Made by a program: the position numbers and the translations under genes. DNA of 64,000 bases from Protula sp. h YS-2021 (Eukaryota > Annelida > Polychaeta > Sabellida > Serpulidae), in NCBI GenBank assembly GCA_949752745.1, contig OX457024.1, positions 46,070,490 through 46,134,489 of the forward strand. The letters are read 5' to 3'. Positions 1 through 12,800 of this stretch are shown here, piece by piece; the first letter of the stretch is position 1; every line of letters begins with the position of its first letter. The notes under the pieces were generated by a model that saw only the letters and a list, made by a program, of their open reading frames with translations, was not told the origin of the DNA and searched no databases.

Positions 1-305
1 TATCTCAATAATGGAATTAAGAGGGTTCTTGTAGTTTGACTTTCATGTTTGTATAACGATTAGTATATGGCTTTGAATTTCGAGGAACCTGTTTCGAATG
101 ACAACATTTAATGTATTTAATCTGTAATGAAGAAAACCAACCATCGTTCTCTTTTTCAGATTGTATATTAGCATTGCATTTAAAAAAGAAACGTTTAAAA
201 GAAACAATACTACGTATTTTATCAATTCTAATTCTAACAGTGGATCACTATTTAGAGTGGACAATAAAAATGACAGTCAGTCAAACAATCGTGATAAATA
301 TCTAC

Positions 306-479
306 CTTTAGCCACTGATTTTGGTCGTTTTCCTTTGAACTCCATGCACCGGTTTGTCCACCATCAGCTTGCGTATCTAATCTGGAGCGTGAGGGACCAT
401 GATTTGAATTCCAGCTGCTTGATGCTGTCAGACTCTCGTCAGGAATGCTGTAGCTACTTCCGGAAATCACATGACTTAC
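306..479 (-). CDS. Lectin gene exon 23: start of F5/8 type C domain 3
   Basis: The exon opens in phase 0 after a CAG acceptor and encodes SSYSIPDESLTASSSW, HGPSRSRLDTQADGG, GAWSSK and NQWLK, a textbook F5/8C N-terminal half. It ends at GTAGAT (300-305), where most discoidin domains carry an intron before VDLG. The remaining exons of this domain are not recognisable in bases 1-300 and should lie left of the window. Confidence 0.82.
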
Positions 480-3400
480 CTGACACCAGTAAATACATAT
501 GAAGTAGTTCATGAAACCACCTGTCATGTTGTGCATGAAATCATATATGAAGTAGTTCATAAAATAACATGTGAAGTAGTTCATGAAATCACATATGAAG
601 TAACTCGAAAAGCTGGAACATATAATCCTGATGTGCTTTTGTTTTCCATAAATAATCGCCTTTGTTATGAAAAATTCACATTTTACAAAAGCTTCTAGGA
701 AAATGATATTTATTTCATTGCTATGTTTGACAAAAAAAACTTGATCTAAATATTCAAAGGATGCACAAAAGAAGAACAGTTTAATTTGGTTGTACAAAAG
801 CAGCGTTACCAACACTGTTGGTTTTTTGGTCGCGTTTATATTCAAGTCGCTAAGATACAAAGATAAAAACAAGATGGCAATATGATGACACAGATTAAAT
901 TCTTTTTCGTTTTTTGTATGATGTAAATACAATTACAACAAGGTTTGAAATGTATCTTTACAAGCGTATAGTGTGAAGTTATTATTATCTTTACCAGAGA
1001 GACGTTTTTGTTGAGAAAATTTTAACAGGGAGTGTAAAGAAATTTTATTGACTTTCGGAATTCAATGCACTAAATTAAGTTAATTTTAAAATCTGAGAAC
1101 AGTTAACATGTCATTTTGAATTACATGTGTGACTGAAATGCAATGTAAATCTTAAATAAACAGCAATTATAACTTCGAAACGCTACAATTCCAGTACAAG
1201 TTTTTTATAAACTACATTACAACCATATTGAAAATTTATAGCTTCAGCATCAAGTTTTTCTTTCATAGCAAAACTTCATATAATGAGCAGATTCAAGTGA
1301 AAGTCTCACTTTGCATCCTGGAATACAAGCCAATACTTCAACTCGCATAGCTTTTCCATCTTGGTATTGCTCTGGAATAATTCGTATCATTTTCGCCGCT
1401 ACTTCTGCTCGTAACGTATTGTATACCACGTCTTGGTTGTTAGTGTTTCCTGTGAAAATCTGATGGTAAAAGTATAATATCTCGATCATTAAAATCGCAA
1501 ACGGGCATTAATCTGCGTGTCTTAGCAACATGCTAAAACAAAGCAAAAAAATGTACCATGATTTTAATATTCTATTTAAATTAAAAAGACACCTAAGGTT
1601 TCACATGCAAAGGTAAACCCAGAACAGAACAGCTAATAGTTATGGTATTGCATGCCCAGTTGTCAATATTTCAGACAGTCGCACAGAACCATTGCAAAGA
1701 ATACAACAATACCGCAACAAACCTACCTTTAACTTTGCATAAAAACAGAGCTGCGCTTCTTTTAAATAATAAAAATAACCAAATATAATAAGGATTTCCA
1801 AAATGGAGAGGTGATTCTTCTCAAATGCGCGATTAGGAAAAATGTGGCCTCATAATATTTTAAGTAACAGATTGATATTTATAGTAATCCATCGACTCGC
1901 CTTACCTTGGTTTCGCCATATGGCTCCATGTAGGTCTCCCACTTGTCTTCATATAGGCTATTTGGATCGTAATACATCAGCCTGAACGTTTTGACATATC
2001 GGTTTTCATCCTTACAGAAATTAAGAAACAGAATGAAGCTACCGATTTTCTGCTTTAACATTGCCATATCAGAGACAACAACACATTTTTATAACAACGT
2101 TTAAACTGGTATCATGTCAGTTTGAATTACAAAATGATAAAAATTTTAATAGCGTAACAAATACAAATATATTTATGCCTATAGCTCTGATAAATAGCCA
2201 TAGTCTTCAAAGGGTACATATGTACCCAGTTTGGAAAAGTGAAAGTGCCATGTAATTTGGGCATATATTTGTTGTGTTTTATCTCTCTTAGTCTTTCACA
2301 TTTCTTAAATTTTCATTTTTAATAACTAAAATCACATTGCAGAAACAGTTGCTTTTATGAACTCTGACAAAGTGCAGCACCTGTCGTCCTAATGTCTGTA
2401 TTTGAAAAATTCGCATTCTTGTTTGAAACTCTAATTGAAGATAATCATCTGAGGTGGCTTGATCAACTTCCCAGCCCAATTTACCTAAAATACAGTATAA
2501 ACCGCATCAGTATATACCTTAGTAATGTCACTATTAGTATAAAGTACTAAAAGAAAATTGATACAAAAAATTATTCATCTTGGTTAATACTGAGAAATAT
2601 TTGAGTTCTTATATGATCGTTAACCACACATCGCGATGTGTTGAAGCTGATATAGCTTCTTCCAGCTGCATAATTGATACAAAACGTTAATACCAGATTT
2701 TAAGCTGACTTATTGAAGCTTCAGAAACTCAACGAAACTCAACTGAGGACAAAAAAAATAAAAAACAATAAAAACAGCACCATCACTTCACTTATTTAAA
2801 TGTTAGAAAAAAGTATTGAATTAGCTGTCGTGTAACGAAAGCTTTTAACATTCAGTTATTTAGACCTTATTAGCCAGCTGTCTTTTCATACTTTCCTCAT
2901 AAAAAATTACACCGAACTGAAATTTTTTCTTGACCATATTTTTGTGTACTTTTTAACTGACTTTTGTGATTTCAAAGTGAAGCCCAGAATTTTAGGATAA
3001 ATCATTCCAAGAAAACCAAAGATGTGCAAGGTTTCGAGTGGAACAAATTTATCATTTTGTCTGCAAATGTTATTAGACAGCTATTGACAAATAACTAAGC
3101 ATGAAGAGGAATAATTTTAGCTATGATAAAAACACAGTAATTTAATATGTGAAACATTCCATAGTTTATTAAATCACTTTAATATAAATTTTCCACAGTT
3201 TAATAAGGAATGATGGGCTTTTGCTGGCTGTAACTGAGAGTAACTACAGCCCATGTGAGGAACACTCACCGAATCTTGCTTGTGTAGCCTCGTAGCCTGC
3301 CTTCTCACTGCTCGCAGTCATGCCCTCATCCGTAACACGCACGATGCCAGATACAGATTCCTGTAGCTCACACTGATCCTCATCTGTCCACATAAAAAAT

Positions 3401-3849
3401 GCCATAATTATATCAATACTTAACCATTATGGTTTACAAAACGCACTATTATTTTTATCTGATAACAAGATTTAATTCTTTGTGCAAGTATTTGTACACT
3501 CTGAAATGTGTATTTAAATTTGTGATTACTAAATGTTACAAGGGTTTTTCTTTCTTTTTACTTACATAGTGGACATCCATGAAGCTCAAGGCGCATTGAA
3601 ATTGCATTATTCCACTGATGAGGGTAGATTCTTACAGAAGTAGCATAAATTCGTCCAGGAAAGTTTCTTAATACTCCAGCATCTTTATTATCAGCGGTGT
3701 TGCCTTCAAAAGTCTAACAAAATATAATGAAATTTGACATTTGTGGTAAATGGAGGCCATAATAAGGCTGCAATTCGAGTGATCCAAGAGATCGCAATTT
3801 CTAGGGGATGGAGAGAGAGGGGGAGGATGGTATGGATGGAGGGGTAGAT

Positions 3850-3885
<36 letters not shown>

Positions 3886-6800
3886 AAGAGAGGGGGAGCG
3901 AGGGACAGAAAAGAGAGAGAGGGAGAGCGAGAGGCAGATCAACACAGACGGTAAGAGATGAAAAACGAAAGAGAGAAAGAGAGAAGAGGGAAAGGGAGTG
4001 ATTGAGATAGATGCTTGTGTTTGATAGCGACAGTCAATGTTGGAAACCCGCCATTTCACGAAATGGCAAACCGTGTTGGGTTAATTCGCGTAATGCCTAA
4101 AATCTTTTGCCGTTTCACGAAATAACCTAGAAATCAGGTTATTTCGTGAAATTGCCTGAAAATCTTACATTTTGTTTCACAAATTGGCAAATCAAGATCA
4201 GGCAAAATTGTTAAATAAGCTTTTTTGGCTCGAAATTACTTACAATCGTGACAAATATTTTGTCTTTTATCATTTATAATTGCAATAAGATTACTTCAGT
4301 TTTCAAATACAATTAATACATCATAGTTGGTTTGTTCCTTTAATACATCACAGGTTTCCTGTGATCCACAGTTGATTGCAACTGATCACAAGCTTTTAAA
4401 CGCGATCATACTGATTGTAATTCATGGTAATGCACACAAGTGTTTGTGTTCCTTTTTGATTGATTTAATTGCTATTAGGATAAATTTCAGAACAACACAC
4501 TGAACTGGGTTAAGATGATGTACTTAGGAACTAATCACCGATTTGCCGTTAACCTACTCTGAAAATGAAAATCCTATAACGTCTGCGTTTACCTGCTCTG
4601 GAATTAAGCCGTTTTCATGGATTGGTCATAATAAGGAGACTTTCTCCATATTGGCCCTCCGGAGAATATATATTTTTATATAAATTTACCTGAAATCGGG
4701 ACGTTTTTATCAAATTCCTAAAAATGGGAGAATCAAATGAAGATAAATACAAACAGGAGCTGTACAAAGTATTTGAACAGCACAAATCGGTCGTTATGAT
4801 AAAAGACCAATATTACTTGACTGTGGAGAAATTAAAAGTATGCGCCTTGAACACTGGTGTAATGAAACTTTTTGACCCCCAAACAAATCGACCCCCGGAA
4901 AAGTCCGCCATAACAAACACACCTCCACTATAATAACATGCCCCCTCCAAATAATCATGTTTAAATATAAAATGGAAGTAAAAAGGTGCATATGCTTTTT
5001 AAATACTATTTTAAGCATTTTCTACCTCTTGATGTAGAAAATTATTATTTCGAGCCTTTGAAATGCCATTATTGAGCTTGGACAGATTTTTTGGTGACTG
5101 TATGTTAGTGGTGTTGAAAGTGTTTTCGTGTTTGAAAATGTAGATGTTAGTTGCTAAATAAATTGTTATTCATGGATATAGTTTTTATTTCAATTATAGA
5201 AACTAATAAGGTGACCATATGTGGAAAGAAATAAAGAAATCAACAAAAAATAAGAGGGTTAAAACATTTCAGGGGGGTCTGTTTGTTTTAAAACAAATCG
5301 ACCGGGGTCGATTTATTTTGGGGGTCAAAACGATTCCTTACACCAGCACACAAAGCAGGCGTGAATATTATATTCTCAACAAGTATGAAATTATTATTAT
5401 TAATATAAATTTTTGTCATTATAACTAGGATAATATTTGAAAATGTCAATGCTTATCAAAATAGAATTGGAGAATAACTCTATTGGGATACAGCAGCTTT
5501 AATATTACTCTTAACTCGAGTTTTAAAGATAAGAAAAATACTAGCTGTCTTCAAAATTCTGCAGTTTTGTTCATGTTTTTGTCTCAAATGTAGGATTGAT
5601 TGTATTACCCGTATTTTACCAAAAACAGTTCAAACTACTGTTTTTTTATTTCTGTGATATTCTCCTGTTATAGATAACAGTTTGCCATTTCAAGTAATGG
5701 CAAACCGAAAATTTAGGTAATTTCGGGAAATAACCTAGCTTTTAGGTTATTTCGTGAAACGGCAAAAGATTTTAGGCATTACGCGAATTTACCCAACACG
5801 GTTTGCCATTACGTGAAATGGCGGGTTTCCAACATTGACTGTAACATATACAGCAGGAAGGAAGGAAAGAGAGGGGGTAAAGCAAGAGTGCAAGAGAAAG
5901 AAAGAACAGGAAGGGGGTAGGTAACAGGGAGAGAAGAATAGTGGAGAGTGAGAGATAAAAAGTGTTGCTTGTATCAATAAAACAACATACATAGACATCG
6001 GTGCCGTTGTAAACATACTCCCAAAACATTCCTTGGGACGCTTGGTAACGAATTCTGAATGATATCACGTAGTCATTTTTATCCTGGGGTCCTGCGATTG
6101 TCACTTGTTCTATGATACGTTGGTATGGAAATTGGAACTCAATGAACTGTGCGGCATTGTTTGAAGTTGGCTCAAAACTGCTCCCGCTGTTTACTGGTTA
6201 AATATACAAAGCTCTGAGTCTGTAAAATACCTTTGCAGAACAATATTAACCAGTTAATTAATTTACATTGGTTTAGGTAAAGTTATTTGTCGCTGATATT
6301 TATTCCTTTCGTTATGATTCCACAGCTAAAGGTTTTGTATGCTCAAGACTATTTTGTGTTACCTCAAAATACGTCATTTTCTGTGATATTTAATTTAATA
6401 GCGGGTTGACATCTGAATACAGTGGAACCTCAATCCGGACGAACCTCGATACATCGGACATCTTACTAAACCGGACAGCTTTTTTCAGTCCCGTTTGAAT
6501 TTCCTTAGACTTGTGTTTTAACGAAACCTTGGAAAAGCGGACACCCCGGAATTCCGAACACCGGACAACATTTCCAGTCCCAAATTGAGGTTTTGTTGTA
6601 TAAAAATATTCAAAATACCGGACTATCCTAATAAGGGGTGAATATTTATCTTAGGAACCCTACATAGTTATTTATTGTATAATATGCAGTCTGGCAGATT
6701 GCGAGATGTGCCGCTGTGTTTACCATCACTATTGACAAAAAATGTCAAGAAATAATCCTTAAGCCATTGAGTACCGCACTTGGGAAGTTGGGGGGCGCGA

Positions 6801-9800
6801 ATCGGCATGTACTTTATCTCTTGATGCTCCGACTAATTCTTTGCCACTGAATACTGCACTAGGGGTGGGTGGGGACGACTCGGCATCTACTTAATCTCTT
6901 GATGCCTCAGTGTCACAGCCTTAGTATATAAGGTTGGGTCGCAGAAGATGTTCGCAAAAGATAATTCTTAAAAAAAAGAGGACTTGCTTAATGAATACGA
7001 AGAATGTGAAAACTAAAAACTAAAAAGACCTTGCTACGGATCAAACAAGGAACAATTAAATTCAACAGTACATGCTTGGTTTCTAAGAGATCGTGGTCCA
7101 AGCCTACCGGTTTCAGGCCCCATTTTGCAAGAAAAGGCCTTGGATAAATACATGCATCCAGGGTTACACGCATTTTAATTTTACAGCATCACAAACTGAG
7201 TTAAAAATACAAATACTCGAAAATCAGGACAACTCGTAATACCGGACAAACATTGTCTCACCACTGTCCGGTTTTCCTAGGTTCCACTGTGTTAAAAAAA
7301 TTGATATTCAAACTGAGAGGCGGCAAACAGGAAAAAAGGGAAATATACAGTCCTTTCCAAAAATAGCACTCACGTCTCACTTTATAGGCCTCACGACCCT
7401 CTTTCTGGCTACTGTAAAGGATGTCCCAATCAGTGATGTATATAGATCCTGACACTAAGGCTTCAGGAGTGCATTCGATAGGCTGGGCTACTGTTGTTGT
7501 TGGCTCTGAGGTGGGAACTACAGATGCGGCTAAAAGGCATAGTAAATGTACAGATCATTGGAATGTTACAACATAGTTAAGATCCAGAAACAATCTTAAA
7601 TTATAAATTTCTCAAGTTAGAAAAAGCTAATCACATTTCTCATAACAATGATAATAATGTATTTTAAAGATACTAAACCACCACCAACAAGAATAACAAT
7701 TCAAGCAGCACTGTTATTATCATTTTAAACATACCCAGGTTATGATTTGTAACTTTCATTAATTTATTTCCCTGGACAATTAACATTTGAACCGCCTCAT
7801 ACCCAGTTTTTTACAGATGTAGCCGTCGTACTCTTGTGAGCACTTGTGATCGTTCCATCTGTAGTTGTATGAGGGCGAAAGCTCCACACAATATTCCTCG
7901 CCGCCGGCGTTGTTTGGTTCTCCTGTAATGTAGTGCAATAATTTTAGTTGGCTGCATTTTCAGTTTTTTCATCTAAAATTTTACTTTTCATAGAAAATGT
8001 ATTTTTTTGCTTGGTTTTGAATATATATTTTGCTCTATGTATTCATGCAAAAAAACTTAAATACTATTTTCATTAAGGCCTCCGGCGACTGGTGACAAAA
8101 ATGATACAGTTTTACGAGGTTTGTCAAAAATTAATCGCTCTGGTTATTTTTAAACATGGAAAATACAGAGAACTTTTGTACGGGCCAGGGCTTGCAGCTA
8201 AAATAGTAGCCCGGTAAACATGGAAACGTTTTTTTAAGGTTCGTTTTTGGTTGAAACGTTTTATTGACGTTTATAAAACCTTTGTGTTCTCGGATACCAA
8301 AATAAAACGTTTTTTGTAGAACCTTTTCGAAAGGTTTCAGGGGGAACTATTTTTAAACCAAAATCAAACGTTTTGTACTGGAGCATTATGAAAAATCAAT
8401 ATTATTGGGTGCCGTGTATTGGAGCATCATGGGAAACTGAATACCATTTTCAAATAAATTGGCAAATTTTAGATACTAATAAAGATGAAATACATAATTT
8501 TAAAATCTAATGTTGACTTTTAGGTATATTTTATATGATTTTAGTTATTATATTACTATATAAAAATGATATAGTAATATAATGAGGTCAACTTACGTTC
8601 TTTTTAGCTAAGAATATTATTTGCCTCGATCAACTAATCCTAAGCAAATAACCACTATGAAAGCAAAAAAATACATGTTTTTTATTAAGCAAATAATTTT
8701 AAAAGCACCACTAAAAACAGAAAAATGATAAAATTAACTGTTGGGGATATTGGTAGGCGAATAGTTCATAGTTGATCGGATGCGTGGTGGCGTAGAGGTA
8801 AGGTCGACGCGTAGGATGCCAGAGGTCCCAGGTTCAATCCCAGGTAAGTAAGAATGTTTAGTTGCAGATTGGTGTGTTGCAGTGTTGCTTGAATGATCAA
8901 TGGTCTTAAATGGACGTTACAAATGATTATTTTTTAAGGATCACAAGAAAGGGTTTCAGAATTTTATTGTCAAAACCCCGCCAAAATGGTTCGGAAAAGG
9001 TTTCGTTTGAAACCTTCAAAAAACGTTCCCAAAAAAGTTTTCTAGCATTTCATATAACGAAAATAAAACGTTTTTTTTAAAGGTTTTTTAGATTTCACAA
9101 AAAATCGTTTATAAAACGTTTTCCAAACCAAAAACGTTTACTGGGAGTCCACAAACTTAGACTTTTGTAAGTGCCATACCGTTATTCCAGTTAAAGTAAG
9201 GGACAGGTTCGCCATCACTCCATCGCCAGCCCTTTTCCATGTCCCTCTCGTTAAGTCCGGTCCAGTAGTGAACTGCCCCTCCAGTAGTCGTAGCCATCAA
9301 CGCTGTAAAGTGATGCAATAAAAATAGATCTGCTGTTTTACGAAATCTTGTTGTCAGAATGAATAGATCTTTATGCCAACAACCGGTTTATTTTGGTCAG
9401 CTATGTAGAATTTTAAGAGAATTAGTCAAAATCGGAGCCAAACCAAACAGTCAATCAAATAAAGTTACTTTTGGTTCGGGTGTATGCGTTATGGCACGTT
9501 CATTGTCTGAGTAAAAGAGAGCGAAATCTGCACTGGCTTGTAACTGGTTGAAACAACTCGGCCCATGATTGGCAGATTTTTTGCACCCTAGATTCTAGAG
9601 AGTGAACAAGCATGATGTCCATCCCACACATCCTGTCACCATTGGCTAAGTGCATATACTCGAGGGAGCTGCTGCTATGTATAAATCGCCTTTTTTTACG
9701 CTTTATTTAGCATATTAAACATTCAAGGCGGTGAAGGAAAACACAGCGCATAGGGACTTCGTCTCTAGCCTGAATAAAAGACATTGTTTGATATTTAAAA

Positions 9801-12800
9801 TTTGGGTGATATTTTTTTCTTGTTGAAAATTGTTAATTGACGAAATTGACAATATTTTTCGTTCAACAACACGCATTACAATTTGCAATTTGCCCATTAA
9901 CACAACACTAACCCAACTAAAATACAATTATCAATTTACATGAAATACAAAAAAGATCAGCTGTGACGTTTGTTACGTAAGTACCTAGACACGTCATATC
10001 GATGACGCGGTGCTACGGGAACCGTTTGTTTATCGCTTATACGTGAACTGCTGTTTTTTTTTTGAAAAATAAAAGCCAGGATGGAAGCTTGGGGACGGAG
10101 GCGGGTTGACCCGTACGCTAGGGCGAAAGCAGGCAAAAGGCATCGTATCCCTCTGTTGCCCGGAGTTTTACCGACTGTGCTCCGCCCCCACTTCCCTGTT
10201 CGCTAATTATTAACCAATAAATGCAAAGGGAAAACAGCAAAAGAATTTGAGTACCATTACACAGTGACACCGCGGTAAGTTTAAAAACAAATAAAATTAT
10301 TATTTAACAATTAGCCCTAAAACTTATATTCGCCCACCCGGTAAGCACACCCAAGTAAAACCCATGTAAAACCCAGGGTTATTTTTGGTCCTTCCCACGT
10401 GAATCCCATGCATGGGATTTGCATGGGAATGAGACAAAAATCGAGGTAAAATCCATGGTCGGAATTCCCACGCATAATCCATACGGGAAATACATGGGCA
10501 TTCCCGGGCAGATTTTGGTAAAAAAAATGGTGTCTCCACGGGTTTTACATGGGACGACCCACTCTGGGCATACACGATAACTCCATCGAATACACAGACA
10601 TGAACCTTTATAACTATAGTGTAGTTATAAAGTACTCCTTAAAAGAGTTTTAAGCATAAAAATTTTAGTGAAATTGGTATTTCCATGTCTAACTTTCTAT
10701 TATACTTAGAAAAAATGCAGCCCTCCACCAAAATATGCAGAATGTAGCAAAATTTAAATATATTATCGCTCAATGGCGGCTGTTTCCGGTCTGCGATAAT
10801 AAGCCCACATTGCCAGACTGCGCATAATATACGTGTATTTTACACGGGAATGCCCATATGGGAAATCCCACGTAAAATATACGTGTAATAAACAAATGAC
10901 TTCTAATGAAATTTTACGTGGGAATTCAAATGTATAATATATAAAACCCATACGTATCCCACATGGGAAAATTTTCTGTGCTTACTGGGCTATGCTTTTC
11001 CCAAGTAAAACCCATGTGTTTCCCAGATAATTCCCATCCTGGGCCTTCCTATGGAAATCCCAGATAATGGTGAAGATGGGAAAAATATGACATGGAGTTG
11101 CCCATGCATTTCCCAGTTGGGACCCACCTGGGTTTACCCGGGTGGGATTTACGTGGGTATTCCCATTCATATTTCATGTGTATTTTACAGGGGGTTTCCC
11201 AGGGTGGGAAAACCCAGGCATTTCCCACCCAGAAATGGCTCCTTTCTCCACGGGATGAATATGGGTTTTCCCCTTTCCCACCTTCCCATGCAAATCCCAA
11301 TTAAAACCCATACGTATCCCACATGGGAAAATTTTCTGTGCTTACTGGGCAGCAGCGTGTCCTTCAAGCTGCAGTGAGGTGAGAGGAAAGACAATAAGGG
11401 GAGCGATCGAAGCTCAACCACCCCAGGGCAAAATAACAATCTGCAATCGGACCAACAGCAAGAGCCTCCCATGACGTTAGGAAACTTGTCGCTCATTGAC
11501 AATACATTGAAAGCATTTCTGGAGTGAATCCCTAGATGAGAATGCGGTTCCCGAAGAAGTCCCTGGCTGATAGGAAAAACTCCAGGAAAGAATAAAACTC
11601 TGTTCGTTTAGAACTTCTGTGACTCGTTCCACTCGGGGCCCGGAGTGAGGACACATTGCTGACTACGCTGGGAAACACGAAACTATTTTTCTCGAGCCTC
11701 ACGGCCAGAACACCCTCACCACAGGAGGCGGGTAGCAGACGTGGGTGATAGGAAACGGACGCATATGCGAGGCGCTCTCACGTTCCAGCCAGCTCGAGTC
11801 ACCCGAGGCAAGAAACTGGTACAGCGTGTATACGGTGAAGTTCGCCAACATGGCCCAACATTATCCCCACTCCCGCGGCATGAGATACAGCAACGAATGC
11901 AGGCAGTCGGTCCATGCTGGCCTTATGCAGTGGAACTACAAAAGCACCTACTTGTCAGGTGTATTATCTTCGCAACCTGCTTTCAGAATGAAGCAGCGGC
12001 ACGGTCCGGCAAGCCAAGATGTGTTGCTGGGACGGAAACCACGGGCAGAGAGATATGCCGGAATTACAACAGTCACAAAGCCTGCATACGGCCCCCTATA
12101 GATTCGCCCATGCTTACAGCACTTGATTGAAGAATCGACCGGAATATCACCATCTTCAAAAGCATCAATTCCAGCCCACTTTCAGCAAAATTGAAACAAG
12201 TTGAAACTGTGCGACCAACGACGAATTCAACCTGCGGAGAGTATAGTTAGGAATAAAGTGAAGGCAGAAATAAGGAAGGAAATGTAGCTAGAACTGTGCA
12301 GCAGAAACCAGCAATTGTGTCTCTGTTCAGCATACGACTAAACCGCAACTGCTCGCAGCCTGACGGCGGATCGCTGAACAATGTCGCTTTGCCTGACAGA
12401 TGCACATTTACGCAGCAGTAGCCTTGACGGGACAGGGATAATACGTAAGGACGAGACAGGGATAATACGTAAGGTCGACCTAAAATCCACCTGTCGCCAC
12501 GTCCAACTCAAACCACTCTCACAACAATTTGGCTGAAAAGAAAGTTCGATAATCCAAAGCGCTTACCGAATGCTCAATCACCTGGGAATCAAAGCTGTAT
12601 CTGCTATCTATGTGACTTATTCAAATGGCAGAAACGTACAAAAGCATATGAATGTATGAAAGCCATAAGGTGCCTCATCCACTTCTTAGTTTCGTTCATT
12701 TCTGTATCAGCTGAGATAAGTGCAAGTAGTAGGAAAACGTTGGTTCTGGGTCACTTGCCGTTTCTGGGTCACTTGATGACGTCATACTGTCTGGAAGTGA

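Noticed and set aside
1250..1309. Lectin gene ending with a stop at 1250
   Set aside because: A GTGAGA donor at 1304-1309 and a phase-0 F5/8C exon at 306-479 make continued splicing more likely.
3706..4059. Ser/Leu-rich 117-codon minus-strand frame
   Set aside because: Low-complexity translation of the GA tract, overlapping the end of an inverted-repeat element and a lectin exon acceptor.
8783..8855. Functional tRNA gene
   Set aside because: A and B boxes are present but T stem and acceptor stem do not pair; treated as SINE-like.
10324..11502. Many overlapping frames on both strands (also at 48509-49181)
   Set aside because: They are translations of CCCATGGG-type word repeats in non-coding elements.
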